In this document: one piece after another, positions 52,265-60,996 of the stretch
How positions within the stretch are numbered: position 1 is the first letter of the stretch
Layout of the letters: each line of letters opens with the position of its first letter
Source of the DNA: Streptomyces sp. SID12501
GTDB taxonomy: Bacteria; Actinomycetota; Actinomycetes; Streptomycetales; Streptomycetaceae
Assembly: GCF_010550245.1 (NCBI RefSeq)
Contig: NZ_JAAGLU010000004.1
Location: forward strand, 248,001-312,000
Direction: 5' to 3'
DNA: 64,000 nt
Program-made: the position numbers and the translations under genes
Notes under the pieces: model-generated
Databases searched by the model: none
The model's input: only the letters and a program-made list of their open reading frames with translations
Told to the model about the DNA's origin: nothing

Positions 52265-54499
52265 TCAGTGGCCGGACGCCCGCTGCTGCCGCAGTACCGC
52301 CACCCTCCGGTACAGCTCGACGGCTTCGGCGCCGCGGCCGAGCTGTTCCAGACAGTGGGCCTCGTCGTTGCGGCTGGCGAGGGTGTCGGGATGGTCGGCG
52401 CCGAGTACCTGCTCGCGGGCTGCGGCGACCCGCCGGTACTCGGCCAGGGCGTCGGGCCAGCGGCCGAGCCAGCCGAGGCCGACGGCCACCTCGCGGCGGC
52501 TGACCAGTGTGTCCGGATGGTCGGCGCCCAGGATCCGTTCACGGATCGCGCACACGTCGCGCGACTCGGCGAGCGCCTCCTCCCAGCGGTCGAGGCGGCC
52601 CAGGTTGACGCCCAGACCGTGCCGGGCGCGCAGGGTCTCGGGATGCGCGGCGCCGTTGACACGGGTGCGGTCCTCGATCAGCTCGCGGTACAGCCTGAGG
52701 GCCTCCGCGCTGCGGCCGAGCCGCCCGAGGCTGATGCCGACCTCGTAGCGGGCAGCGAGCGTGTCGGGATGATCGGGGCCGAGTGCCTCGGCGCGCGCCC
52801 CGGCGACCTCCTGGTACGTCTGCAGGGCCTCCGGCCAGCGCCCCAACTGGCCGAGCGCGTAAGCGACTTCGTACTGCGTGACCAGTGTGTCGGGATGGGC
52901 GGCGCCGAGCACCCGGGCGCGCGCCGTCGCCACCTCGCAGGCCATGCGGTACGAGTCCTCCAGGCGTCCCAGGCGGCTCAGGTTGAAGGCGAGGTTGTGG
53001 CGGCAGCGCAGGGTGTCCGGATGGTCGGGGCCCATCGTGCGCTCCCGGGAGGCCAGGACGGTCGTGTAGGCCTGGTGCGCATCGAAGTGGCGGCCCAACT
53101 GCCCGAGGACGTATGCCATTTCCTGTCGGGCGGCCAGTGTGTCCGAATGGTCGGCGCCGAGTACCCGCTCCCGTTCCCGGGCCACATGGGTGTACTCGCG
53201 CAGGGCGTCGGCGGCGCGGCCGGTGCGGCTGAGGGTGAAGCCGATCTCGTAGCGGCTGGCGAGGGTCGCGGGGTGGGCGGCTCCAAGGATGTGCTCACGC
53301 TCGGCGGCGACCGCGCGGTGCACCTCGCCCGCCTCGGCCCAGCGACCGAGGCGCCCCAGACTCAGGCCCGCGTTGTGCCGCCCGGCCAGCGCGTCGAGCG
53401 CCTGCGGCGAGGGAGCGGACGGCAGCTGCGGTACGGGTTCCGCCGGGCGTCCGGTGACCGGGCGGGCGATCCAGTCGCCGGTGAGGCCGGCCGACGGGTC
53501 CGGGGGTGCGGCGCCGATCCCGGCACCGGTCGCCTTGTGGCCGGTGGTCATGCCCCGGGTCCAGGACGGCAGCCGGGCTTCACGGGCGGCGGGCTCGACG
53601 GGCCGGAACTGGGGCCGCGGGGAGACGACGGTCGGCACATACAGCGGGGTGGCCCGGCCCGCGCTGATCCGGCGCGCCAACTCCCTTGCGTCGCTTGGGC
53701 GTTCCTCCGGAAGCTTGGCGAGGAGGGCGAGGATGACCCGTTCCAGGAACTCGGGGATCTCGGAGCGGTGACTGCGCGGCGGCTCGGGCGGGGTGTCGCG
53801 GTGCCCTATGAGCACCGCCCAGGCGTCGTCGAGGTCGAACGGCGGTACCCCGGTGGACAGTTCGTAGAGAACACAGCCGAAGGAGTACAGGTCGCTGCGC
53901 TGGTCGACCTCGCCGGCGCTGATCTGTTCCGGCGACATGTAGTGCGGGGTGCCCATCGCGATTCCGGTGCCGGTGAGCCGGGAGGTGAAGCCGATGTCGT
54001 GGCCGAGGCGCGCTATACCGAAGTCGCAGATCTTCACCGTTCCGTCGGTCAGCCGCATGATGTTCGCGGGCTTCAGGTCACGGTGGACGATGCCCTGTTG
54101 GTGGGTGTAGGCGAGGGCGGCGGCGACCTGGTCGGCGATGTCGACGACGTCCGGGACGGACAGCGGATGATGCTTGTTGTCCTCCAGGAGCTGGCTCAGA
54201 TTGCGCCCGTCGAGCAACTCCATGACGAGGTAGAGCACCCCGTCGGACTCGCCGAAGTCGTGCACGACGGTCACCCCGCGGTGCTGCAGCGCGGCGGCCA
54301 CCCGCGCCTCACGCCGGAACCGCTCCCGCAGGACACGCGTGAAGGAGTGGTCGTGGTGCGGCCCGAGCGGCTTCAGACACTTCACGGCAACCTGCCGCCC
54401 CAGCGACTCGTCGCGGGCACGCCACACTTCTCCCATGCCGCCGCGCCCGATCTGATCGATCAGCCGGTACCGGCCCTGGATCAGTCTGGTGTCCGCCAT
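52265..54499 (-). CDS. Ser/Thr protein kinase fused to a TPR-like repeat domain
   Basis: 744 residues. Residues ~10-275 form a Hanks-type kinase with all key residues: glycine loop GRGGMGEVW, Lys40, HRDLKPAN (Asp141, Asn146), CDFG (Asp159) and MSPEQI. After a Pro-rich linker, residues ~375-740 contain about eight 42-residue repeats of the pattern ILGADHPDTLxxR...LGRLGRWxEAL. There is no transmembrane segment, unlike PknB-type kinases, so it is cytosolic. The TPR-like array probably recruits partner proteins. It lies 57 bp downstream of the MpaB-type gene, possibly in one transcription unit. Confidence 0.93.
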   Translation of the reverse strand: MADTRLIQGRYRLIDQIGRGGMGEVWRARDESLGRQVAVKCLKPLGPHHDHSFTRVLRERFRREARVAAALQHRGVTVVHDFGESDGVLYLVMELLDGRNLSQLLEDNKHHPLSVPDVVDIADQVAAALAYTHQQGIVHRDLKPANIMRLTDGTVKICDFGIARLGHDIGFTSRLTGTGIAMGTPHYMSPEQISAGEVDQRSDLYSFGCVLYELSTGVPPFDLDDAWAVLIGHRDTPPEPPRSHRSEIPEFLERVILALLAKLPEERPSDARELARRISAGRATPLYVPTVVSPRPQFRPVEPAAREARLPSWTRGMTTGHKATGAGIGAAPPDPSAGLTGDWIARPVTGRPAEPVPQLPSAPSPQALDALAGRHNAGLSLGRLGRWAEAGEVHRAVAAEREHILGAAHPATLASRYEIGFTLSRTGRAADALREYTHVARERERVLGADHSDTLAARQEMAYVLGQLGRHFDAHQAYTTVLASRERTMGPDHPDTLRCRHNLAFNLSRLGRLEDSYRMACEVATARARVLGAAHPDTLVTQYEVAYALGQLGRWPEALQTYQEVAGARAEALGPDHPDTLAARYEVGISLGRLGRSAEALRLYRELIEDRTRVNGAAHPETLRARHGLGVNLGRLDRWEEALAESRDVCAIRERILGADHPDTLVSRREVAVGLGWLGRWPDALAEYRRVAAAREQVLGADHPDTLASRNDEAHCLEQLGRGAEAVELYRRVAVLRQQRASGH
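52270..53400 (-). repeat. ~8 coding repeats of 126 bp in kinase gene
   Basis: The motif GTGTCGGGATGGTCGGCGCC recurs with small variations near 52384, 52508, 52628, 52758, 52884, 53008, 53140 and 53266, about 126 bp (42 codons) apart. It encodes the GADHPDTL part of each TPR-like repeat. Confidence 0.85.
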
Positions 54500-54556
54500 C
54501 TCGTACTGCCGCCCCCGGTCCTGTTCGCCCTCCCCCTGCCCGTCCAGTATGGCGAG

Positions 54557-55414
54557 CTATCCTCCGAGTTTGTACGGCGCGGGCCGCGAGCCGGGGCCGA
54601 GCCGTGACATGGCCCGCAGGACGTGTTTGGGCGGGAGCTGCCAGCGAAGACGTGCGGGAATGCGGCGCAGCAGGGTGCCGGTGGCACGCAACTGCCGGGT
54701 GACGGTGGCCGGTTCGGCTGCGGCTCTGCCGTACAACTCGTGGGCGTACGGCGGCAGGGAGGCGTACGCCAGCTGTGCCACGCGCCGCCACAGCACCTCA
54801 CGCGCCGGGACGAGGAGCGGATGCGTCGGCGGACGGCGGAGGAAGTCGTCGACTTCGCGCGCGTCGGCTCCGACGGCCAGTTCGGGCCGGACCTTCTCGA
54901 AGTAGGCGCGCATCTCGGCCTGGTTCGCCGGTACGGCGTCGGGGTCGAGGCCCACCAGGCGGGCGCTGACCAGGTGTTCGCGGATGTACCGGTCGGCATG
55001 GGCGTCGGTGATCGGGTATCCGGAGCGGCGCAGGATGTGCAGATAGGAGTCGATTTCGGCGCAGTGCACCCACAACAGCAGTTCGGGTTCGTCGACGCCG
55101 TACCGCTCCCCGGTGTCCGGATCGACGGCGGACAGCATGCGGTGGATCTTCCGGACCCTGGCGCCCGCCTTCTCGGCCGCGTCCGTGGTGCCGTAGGTCG
55201 TCGTGCCGACGAAGTTCTCGGTGCGCATCAGCCGGCCCACGGCTTCCTTCCGGAAGTCCGAGTTCTGGATGACCCCGCGCACCGCGCGCGGATGCAGCGC
55301 CTGAAAGTACAGCGCGCGGACTCCGGCGACCCACATCATGGGGTCGGCATGCAGCTGCCACGTCACGGACCGGGGGCCGAACAGCCCAGGGTCACCTGCG
55401 CGCGTACCGTCCAC
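54557..55414 (-). CDS. MpaB/latex-clearing-like oxygenase (DUF2236)
   Basis: 285 residues from GTG 55412-55414 with GGGAGG 6 nt upstream; the longer frame adds non-conserved sequence. Family landmarks are ADPMMWVAGVRALYFQALHPRAVRGV, TYGTTDAAEKAGARVRKIHRML and LLLWVHCAEIDSYL (conserved His/Asp region that binds haem or iron). Members include latex-clearing oxygenases and MpaB-type oxidative-cleavage enzymes. No signal peptide is present. The substrate is unknown. Just upstream of the kinase gene and same orientation. Confidence 0.85.
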   Translation of the reverse strand: MDGTRAGDPGLFGPRSVTWQLHADPMMWVAGVRALYFQALHPRAVRGVIQNSDFRKEAVGRLMRTENFVGTTTYGTTDAAEKAGARVRKIHRMLSAVDPDTGERYGVDEPELLLWVHCAEIDSYLHILRRSGYPITDAHADRYIREHLVSARLVGLDPDAVPANQAEMRAYFEKVRPELAVGADAREVDDFLRRPPTHPLLVPAREVLWRRVAQLAYASLPPYAHELYGRAAAEPATVTRQLRATGTLLRRIPARLRWQLPPKHVLRAMSRLGPGSRPAPYKLGG

Positions 55415-55536
55415 TCGACGCCTCCCTTGTCGGGCCGCCTGAAAGGGCACGCCCTCCACCACGACGTCACCCCGGATTCTTCCCCGGCACCTCCGGGTCA
55501 TTCCCGCAACGGGCCGTGATGCTACCGGCCCTGGGT

Positions 55537-55922
55537 TCAGTTGCCCTTCTCGGGTTCGGGTGCGGTGATCTCGGCGGGGGCGTTGCGGAGCATCGCCCTG
55601 TAGAGGGCGTCATGTGCGGGTGAGGGGGCAGGGTGCCGCGGGCGGGCGCCTCGAGGGACTGGATCATCAGGGCGACGACGCGGCGCCAGGCGTCGGGGGC
55701 CGCGTCGCCGGTGGCGTTGACGACGCCGGCGTTGGCCATGTGGATCAGCACCAGGTCGGAGAGGTCGAAGTCCTCGCGGAGGCGGCCCGTGACCTTGGCT
55801 CGGCCGATGAGCCGCACCATGCCCTCGTACGCCTCGTTGCGGCGCTCCTCCATGGCCTTGGCGGTGGGGAAGGTCGTGGTCAGGACGTCGGCGAAGCCGT
55901 AGGCTCCGCGAGCATGTCGCAC
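55537..55922 (-). pseudogene. TetR-family C-terminal remnant
   Basis: A minus-strand frame reads YGFADVLTTTFPTAKAMEER, then MVRLIGRAKVTGRLREDFDL and VVALMIQSLEAPARG, which matches the ligand-binding C-terminal domain of TetR regulators. After a frame change near 55640 the expected ending HDALYRAMLRNAPAEITAPE continues to a stop at 55537-55539. No DNA-binding domain is present upstream. It is a truncated, frameshifted remnant; the first codons shown (GTG 55922) are not a true start. Confidence 0.7.
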
Positions 55923-56222
55923 GTCATGTCCTCGCGGCGCAGCGCACCGCGCGGCTCCTGAGCACCGCGCAAGCCGTGTCCGGTCGCGCCGAGCTCCGGC
56001 AGATCGCGGCTTGCGCCGACGGCGTACCGGCTTTCGTGAACGGCATGGCGCCCGAGGATCCGCTCACGTCGAGCGCCCGAGGGCGATCCGCATCCCTCCC
56101 GGCCCGGTCGAGCGTCTGTCACGGCAGTCCGCGGGACCCGACGCTCCCGTCTCGCTTACAGGCACCCCTTCCGCACCACCGGCCTCTCGCACAATGCGAT
56201 GCCCTGCTCATGCCGGACACGC
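55923..56222. other. non-coding gap with possible decayed sequence
   Basis: About 300 bp between the TetR remnant and the hydrolase gene. No reading frame here has a convincing family motif. It may be what is left of the missing N-terminal part of the TetR gene. Confidence 0.4.
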
Positions 56223-57233
56223 TCAGGCCGGCAGCGTCCGTCCGCCGAGCGGCGCCCGTTGCCAGTGGGGTGTGCGGTCCTTGTCGACCAAAGCCGCACG
56301 GACGCCCTCCAGGAAGTCCGGCGTGCGGATGGTCGTGCGCGTGAGGGTGAGTTCGGCGGCGAGGCACTCGCGCAGCGTGTGCTGCCTGCCCCGGGCCAGC
56401 AGAGCGTGAGTGATCTCCAGGCTCTGCGGCGAGGCGGACTCCAGGGCGGTCAACGCGGTTGCCGACCAGGGGGTGTCCAGGTGGCGAAGGCGCTTCTCGA
56501 TCTCGCCGAGGGACGGTGCGCCGAACGCCAGGTCCACGTCTCCGCGCACCTTCGCCAATCTGCTCCCGGCCACCGGGGAACGGCCGACGAGGCGGTTCAG
56601 TACGACGTCCACCGGGGCGTCGGGATTGTCGGCCAGGGCATCCCCGACCGCGTCGAGCCCGTCCGCGGGGACGAAGTGCGTGGCCAGCCCCGTGTACAGC
56701 GCGTCGGCCGCGTCGAGCCGGTGGCCGGTCAGTCCCAGGTACATGCCGATCGCGCCGGGCAGCCTCGGCAGGAAGTAGCTGGCTCCGACGTCCGGGAAGA
56801 ACCCGATCCCGGTCTCGGGCATCGCCAGCACCGCGCGTTCCGTGACGACGCGGAAGCCGCCGTGGACGGACAGACCAAGACCGCCGCCCATGCACAGCCC
56901 GTCGATGAGGGACACGACCGGGACGGGATACTCGGCGATCCGGGCGTTGAGCCGGTACTCGGAGGCGAAGAACCGCTCGCTGGCCTCGGCATCTCTGGCG
57001 AGGCTGTGCGCACGGATCGTACGGATGTCTCCGCCCGCGCAGAACGCCTTCGTGCCGGCGCCGGCGATCACCACAGCGGACAGCGGTAGGTGCTCCCACG
57101 CGGTGAGCACCCGGTCGACGGTGGCGACCATGCCTGTCGTCAGGGCGTTGAGTGCCTTGGGCCGGTTCAACAGGATGCGGCCGACGCCCCGGTGGACGTC
57201 GGCGAGAATCTCGCCCGCAGCGGAATCAGTCAT
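56223..57233 (-). CDS. 3-hydroxyisobutyryl-CoA hydrolase-like crotonase
   Basis: A 336-residue crotonase of the HIBYL-CoA hydrolase type, longer than hydratases. Motifs are ILLNRPKALNALT, AFCAGGDIRTIR, LIDGLCMGGGLGLSVHGGFRVVTERAVLAMPETGIGFFPDVGASYFLPRL and an extended C-terminus (LRECLAAELTLTRTTIRTPDFLEGVRAALVDKDRTPHW). This enzyme releases 3-hydroxyisobutyrate in valine catabolism. The catalytic Glu in PETGIGFFPDVG is present. It stands alone, flanked by decayed genes, so its pathway partners must lie elsewhere. Confidence 0.92.
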   Translation of the reverse strand: MTDSAAGEILADVHRGVGRILLNRPKALNALTTGMVATVDRVLTAWEHLPLSAVVIAGAGTKAFCAGGDIRTIRAHSLARDAEASERFFASEYRLNARIAEYPVPVVSLIDGLCMGGGLGLSVHGGFRVVTERAVLAMPETGIGFFPDVGASYFLPRLPGAIGMYLGLTGHRLDAADALYTGLATHFVPADGLDAVGDALADNPDAPVDVVLNRLVGRSPVAGSRLAKVRGDVDLAFGAPSLGEIEKRLRHLDTPWSATALTALESASPQSLEITHALLARGRQHTLRECLAAELTLTRTTIRTPDFLEGVRAALVDKDRTPHWQRAPLGGRTLPA

Positions 57234-57300
57234 GGGTCAGCATCTCGCACCCCGCGCGGACCTGGCTGTCATGACCATCACGTTCCTCACTCGTCGACTG

Positions 57301-57514
57301 TCAGGCGTAGATCCGCGCGCAGAGATCCTGGATCTCGTCCACGGTGTGGGTACGGCGGGGTCGTCGGCCGGGGATCCGGACGCGAGCGCCTCTCGGCGGT
57401 GAGAGGCGACAGGCGGAACCGGTCACCCTTGTCGATGCCATGGGCTCGAGGGGCCGACACCTCAAGATCCTGACACAGGGCGCCGAGCGCCTCCACGAGC
57501 TTATCGGAGGCCAC
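57301..57514 (-). pseudogene. C-terminal remnant of iron-containing alcohol dehydrogenase
   Basis: A minus-strand frame gives MASDKLVEALGALCQDLEV then SAPRAHGIDKGDRFRLSPLT. In shifted frames the expected AE-ALASGSPADDPAVP and VDEIQDLCARIYA continue to a stop at 57301-57303. The order and spacing match the end of Fe-type alcohol dehydrogenases (MAEQALASGSPANNP...). At least two frameshifts are needed, and the N-terminal ~300 residues are missing. Confidence 0.7.
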
Positions 57515-57519
57515 GAAGC

Positions 57520-57651
57520 GCCGAGGACTCCACCCAGCGCGCCTCCCACGCCCTCATCATCACCGAGGGCACCCAGCCCTCCGCCGACGGACAGGGCTAC
57601 CCGGTGACCCCGGGCATCTGCACCCCCGACCCACGCCGCCTGACGAAGTGA
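57520..57651 (+). pseudogene. internal remnant of Old Yellow Enzyme (NADH:flavin oxidoreductase)
   Basis: A plus-strand frame reads TQRASHALIITEGTQPSADG then QGYPVTPGICTPDPRR, with a stop at 57649-57651. This closely matches the conserved early part of OYE/N-ethylmaleimide reductases (QRASAGLIITEGTQPSAxGQGYPxTPGI). There is no N-terminus and the match breaks off just after TPGI, so it is a fragment. Confidence 0.72.
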
Positions 57652-57817
57652 CAGTCCGGCGCCCGATGGGAACCACCGACCTCGGGCACCTCGTCGGGCA
57701 GGGTGGCGAAGAAACCGCCGTACACACTGCCGAACGCACTTGGCCCCGAGGGACCGGTGGTGAGCCATCGACGCCAGTCCGTGCGATCACTGAACTGCGG
57801 CCGAAATCGCCTGCCAA

Positions 57818-57831
57818 ACGTAATATTACGT
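57818..57831. promoter_or_regulatory. perfect palindrome ACGTAATATTACGT
   Basis: A 14-bp perfect palindrome, AT-rich for this genome, 66 bp upstream of the TetR gene at 57897. It is the likely autoregulatory operator. The core CGTAATATTACG resembles CGTAGTATTACG at 61711-61722. Confidence 0.6.
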
Positions 57832-57896
57832 GCGTCAGGCCATGGATTATCCTTGCCGGGGAAGCAACTGCCCTACGCGGCGAATGGAGAGAACTC

Positions 57897-58469
57897 GTGG
57901 TGCGTTACGCCAAGGAGCACAAGCAGGTGACGCGGCAGCGCATCATCGAGAAGGCCGGCCAGCGGTTCAAGCAGGACGGCATCGACGGCTCGGGCATCTC
58001 CACGCTGATGTCGGACGCAGGGCTCACCAACGGAGCCTTCTACGCCCACTTCACGTCCAAGGACGACCTCGTCGCCCACGTCCTGGCCGAGCAACTGCGC
58101 GCACAGATCGCACAGTACGACACCCTGCCGCCCGGTCGCCCTGGACTCGAGGGCCTGATTCGCGAGTACCTGTCGCCCGAGCACCGGGACCACCCCGGCG
58201 CGGGATGTCCCTCCGCCGCCCTGCTCGACGAGATCGGCCGCTGCGAGGACGGGGCCAAGCAGGCCTACACCGACGGCGCACGGGACCTCGTGGAAGAGAT
58301 CGGCGCCCGTCTCACACCTGAGGATCCGAAGTCCGCTCGCGGCACGGCCATCGGGCTTTACACCATGCTGGTGGGGACGTTGCAACTGTCCCGCGCCCTC
58401 TCCGACCGGAAGTTCTCCGACGAGGTCCTTGAGAAGGGGATCGAGAACGCGCTCGCATTCATGAGGTGA
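57897..58469 (+). CDS. TetR family transcriptional regulator (paralogue A)
   Basis: About 190 residues from GTG 57897 (an in-frame GTG at 57900 is equally possible) with GGAGAG upstream. The HTH (residues ~10-55) reads RIIEKAGQRFKQDGIDGSGISTLMSDAGLTNGAFYAHFTSKDDLV. The C-terminal domain carries CPSAALLDEIGRCEDGAKQAYTDG. It is paralogous to the TetR at 60997: 69 bp of HTH coding DNA are identical. A perfect palindrome lies in its own promoter. Targets are unknown. Confidence 0.9.
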   Translation: MVRYAKEHKQVTRQRIIEKAGQRFKQDGIDGSGISTLMSDAGLTNGAFYAHFTSKDDLVAHVLAEQLRAQIAQYDTLPPGRPGLEGLIREYLSPEHRDHPGAGCPSAALLDEIGRCEDGAKQAYTDGARDLVEEIGARLTPEDPKSARGTAIGLYTMLVGTLQLSRALSDRKFSDEVLEKGIENALAFMR

Positions 58470-58654
58470 GGGGGACGTCCACGGCCACCCAACGGGGTCG
58501 CCGGGAGGCTCCTCCGACCAGAACCACGATCATCGCGGATGCAGCCCTCGCCCCTGGCCTGTTCATCACGTTCCGTCGGGAGGCTGCCGGACCAAACGGT
58601 CGGCCCACCAGGGAGGGCACACACCCCACTCCGTCATACAGGCTCCAGCGTCGA

Positions 58655-59503
58655 TCAGGCCGCGCCCGACTGAGGACTCGATGGTCCGTCGGCACCACGT
58701 CCACCGTCAGCGACGGCGGCACCCACCACGCCGGGCCCTGCTCCGCCGTCCCGCCGCACCTTGGCCGAACGACGCCGGATCGGCTCCCGACCACGGCCGG
58801 CGAGTGAGTACTTCGCCGTCGAACGGCCGTAGCCGCACCCGTTGCCGGACGAGCCGTTCGAGACAGGGCGGTTGTTCGGTCTGCGAACGGACCGCTTCAG
58901 CCAGGTCCCCCGCGGTTGCAGCAACAACACGCCGAGCCCGGTCAGCGCCACCTGGGCGTCGGCGGCACGGACCTCCAGCGGCACGACGTCGTTGATGGGC
59001 ACGTCCGTCGTTGGACCTTCCGTTCCGGTGGGCGGCCGCGGCAGGTGTGTACGCAGGTAAGCGGCCTGAATGGAGATGACGGCCTCGCGGTCGAGGGCGG
59101 AGTGCTCCGCGATCCGCCACAGCGCGTGGAGTCCGCCGATGCGTGTTTCCGGCTTGTCACTGCCGAGCTGATCGACGGCCGTGCTGAACCGGTCGGTGAC
59201 ATAGCCCTCCTGGGTGGCGCGCAGGTCGTCCTGGCTGACTCGCAGTTGCCTCCAGGTGGCGTACGCGCCGAACAGCACGACCATGCCGCCCACGGCCTGC
59301 AGGAGCGTCGCACGGACGTCGTTCACTGCTTTCAGCCGGTCCTGCGCAGCGACGCTCGCCCCGGCGAGATCGTGGTCGACCACCACACCCGGCAGGACGA
59401 CGAGCACCGCGCCCAGAACGGTCAGCCCCGCTGTCCCGGCCAGCAGGGCCGCGATCGCACGCCGGTCGCGCCACGGCCTGCGGCCGCGGTCCGGCTCCCC
59501 CAT
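58655..59503 (-). CDS. membrane protein, N-terminus of pentapeptide-repeat type, C-terminus degenerate
   Basis: 282 residues. Two N-terminal transmembrane helices (AIAALLAGTAGLTVLGAVLVVLPGVVV and LLQAVGGMVVLFGAYATWRQL) are followed by the conserved RVSQDDLRATQEGYVTDRFSTAVDQLGSDKPETRIGGLHALWRIAEHS segment. That segment precedes pentapeptide repeats in related streptomycete proteins. Beyond ~residue 195 the expected A(D/N)LxG repeats are absent and the sequence becomes Arg/Gly/Ser-rich. The gene is probably truncated or frameshifted at the 3' end. Function unknown. Confidence 0.65.
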   Translation of the reverse strand: MGEPDRGRRPWRDRRAIAALLAGTAGLTVLGAVLVVLPGVVVDHDLAGASVAAQDRLKAVNDVRATLLQAVGGMVVLFGAYATWRQLRVSQDDLRATQEGYVTDRFSTAVDQLGSDKPETRIGGLHALWRIAEHSALDREAVISIQAAYLRTHLPRPPTGTEGPTTDVPINDVVPLEVRAADAQVALTGLGVLLLQPRGTWLKRSVRRPNNRPVSNGSSGNGCGYGRSTAKYSLAGRGREPIRRRSAKVRRDGGAGPGVVGAAVADGGRGADGPSSPQSGAA

Positions 59504-59582
59504 GTCAACCCCGAGCCGCTCGCCCGGAGGGCGTCACGGCTCTGAGGCAATCAGCCGAAGCGACGACCGCATTTCACCCCTA

Positions 59583-60467
59583 CTACTGTTCGAGGAACTT
59601 GAGAGCCGTCTCCACGAACTGCCGGTGGAACTGGAAGATGCCACCGTGCCCGGCGTCGGGACAGATCACCAACTCGGCGTTCGGCAGTCGTCGCGCGAGG
59701 TCCGCCGAGTTCCGCGACGGGACCATCCTGTCGGCGTCACCGTTTGCGACGAGCACGGGCTGGCGGACGACGGAGAGATCCTGTGGCTTCTCCAGGCCCC
59801 AGCGGTGAATGGCCTTGAGCTGGTTGTTGTACGCGGTGAGGGACATCGCCTTGTCCCGGTCGACGGTCCGCTCCTTCAGGCTGGCCAGGAACTCCTTGCC
59901 GGCCCGACGCCCGCCCGCGGTGCGGGTGAAGAAGAGGAACTGCTTCGGGTCCTGGAAGGTGAGCAGGGCTCGGGCCGTGTCGAGATGGGACAACACCGTC
60001 ACGTTCTTGATGCCCTCGCCGCCCGCAGGACCGGTGCCACTGAGGATCAGCTTGCGGACGAGCTGGGGATCGGTCTGCACGATCACCTGGGCGATCATGC
60101 CGCCCATCGAGAAACCATGAATGTCGACGTGCTCCAGTCCGAGCGCCCGGATGAAGGTGACGGCATCCTTGGCCATCTCCTGGATGGTGCGCGGGGTCGA
60201 ACCGGTGGAAGTGCCGACGCCTCTGTTGTCGAAGGTGATGACGTGGTGCTTGGCGGCGATGCCGTCGACGACCCGTGGGTCCCAGTTGTCGAGGACCCCG
60301 TAGAGATGGTTGAGAAAGACCACCGGGACACCGGACCGGGGACCGAGCTCGCGGTAGGAGAAAGTCACTTCCCCGGCGGTGACGGTGCGGGTCGGCGCGT
60401 TCTTGTACGACGTCACGACGTCGCCTCGTACTTCCTGTGAGTCGTTCACGGTCGTGCCCTTCGGCAT
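59583..60467 (-). CDS. alpha/beta-fold hydrolase
   Basis: 294 residues from ATG 60465-60467. Hydrolase motifs are HLYGVLDNWDPRV, FDNRGVGTSTGSTP, nucleophile elbow HGFSMGG (Ser120), a late Asp in VANGDADRMVPS and His in CPDAGHGGIFQFH. It resembles the haloperoxidase-like/epoxide-hydrolase-like broad-specificity group, with no signal peptide. The substrate is unknown. A 12-bp copy of its start-codon context recurs ~150 bp upstream, beside an element shared with the quinone oxidoreductase promoter. Confidence 0.9.
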   Translation of the reverse strand: MPKGTTVNDSQEVRGDVVTSYKNAPTRTVTAGEVTFSYRELGPRSGVPVVFLNHLYGVLDNWDPRVVDGIAAKHHVITFDNRGVGTSTGSTPRTIQEMAKDAVTFIRALGLEHVDIHGFSMGGMIAQVIVQTDPQLVRKLILSGTGPAGGEGIKNVTVLSHLDTARALLTFQDPKQFLFFTRTAGGRRAGKEFLASLKERTVDRDKAMSLTAYNNQLKAIHRWGLEKPQDLSVVRQPVLVANGDADRMVPSRNSADLARRLPNAELVICPDAGHGGIFQFHRQFVETALKFLEQ

Positions 60468-60627
60468 CGGGTTTTCTGCGAGGGCGTCGGCCCCTCATCC
60501 TGCGGATTGGCAAGGCGCAGAGCAGTCACCTGCGTCTCCCGACTGCGGCTGCAGTCTGCGGGGTCGACGGTCAAAGGCCGTGGGCGCAGGAACCCTGAGC
60601 GGTTGAGCCCTTCGGCATCACGTCGAC

Positions 60628-60647
60628 CATTAAAGTATGAGCGTAAT
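60628..60647 (-). promoter_or_regulatory. shared 20-bp element, copy 1
   Basis: On the minus strand ATTACGCTCATACTTTAATG; 18 of 20 bases match the plus-strand element at 61717-61736. It lies 161 bp upstream of the alpha/beta hydrolase start. Confidence 0.55.
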
Positions 60648-60929
60648 CCCATGTGGCCGCAAGTCGGCGCTCGAACGAGATGCGGCTCCCAACCCGAAGC
60701 GCTGCGGGCACGACGGTCCGGGGCGACCGTGCCGCCGCCCACCCATGACCCCCACCCACTCCCCGGACAAGGCGGCGGGCCACAAGTGGGGCCTCGCGGC
60801 CGACCGAACCCCGTGACACATCCCGGCCGACTCCGAGCCGGCAACGAGACGACCCACAGCGAGGAGGAACAAGGCCACCCGGCGCGAGACCTCGCCACCG
60901 ACGGACGGATGCCGACGCCCCGGGATCAT

Positions 60930-60948
60930 TGAATTATGTTCACAATAT
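60930..60948. promoter_or_regulatory. AT-rich inverted repeat upstream of TetR paralogue B
   Basis: ATTATGTT-CAC-AATATAAT, one mismatch in 8-bp arms, 49 bp upstream of the GTG at 60997. It is a probable autoregulatory operator. Confidence 0.5.
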
Positions 60949-60996
60949 AATCCAGCGAGGGAGAGTGAACGGCCCTCCGAGGAGAAGGAGCATGCG

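Larger units (their letters stand above)
60468..60996. other. 529-bp divergent intergenic region
   Basis: This lies between the alpha/beta hydrolase (minus) and TetR paralogue B (plus). It contains a 12-bp repeat of the hydrolase start context (GCCCTTCGGCAT at 60456-60467 and 60607-60618), the shared 20-bp element at 60628-60647 and an AT-rich inverted repeat at 60930-60948. No gene with credible coding features is seen. It looks like a rearranged promoter region with part of a duplicated gene start. Confidence 0.5.

Noticed and set aside
52214..54607. 797-codon plus-strand frame opposite the kinase
   Set aside because: Mirror of the repetitive kinase gene; its apparent repeats are the antisense of the TPR-like array.
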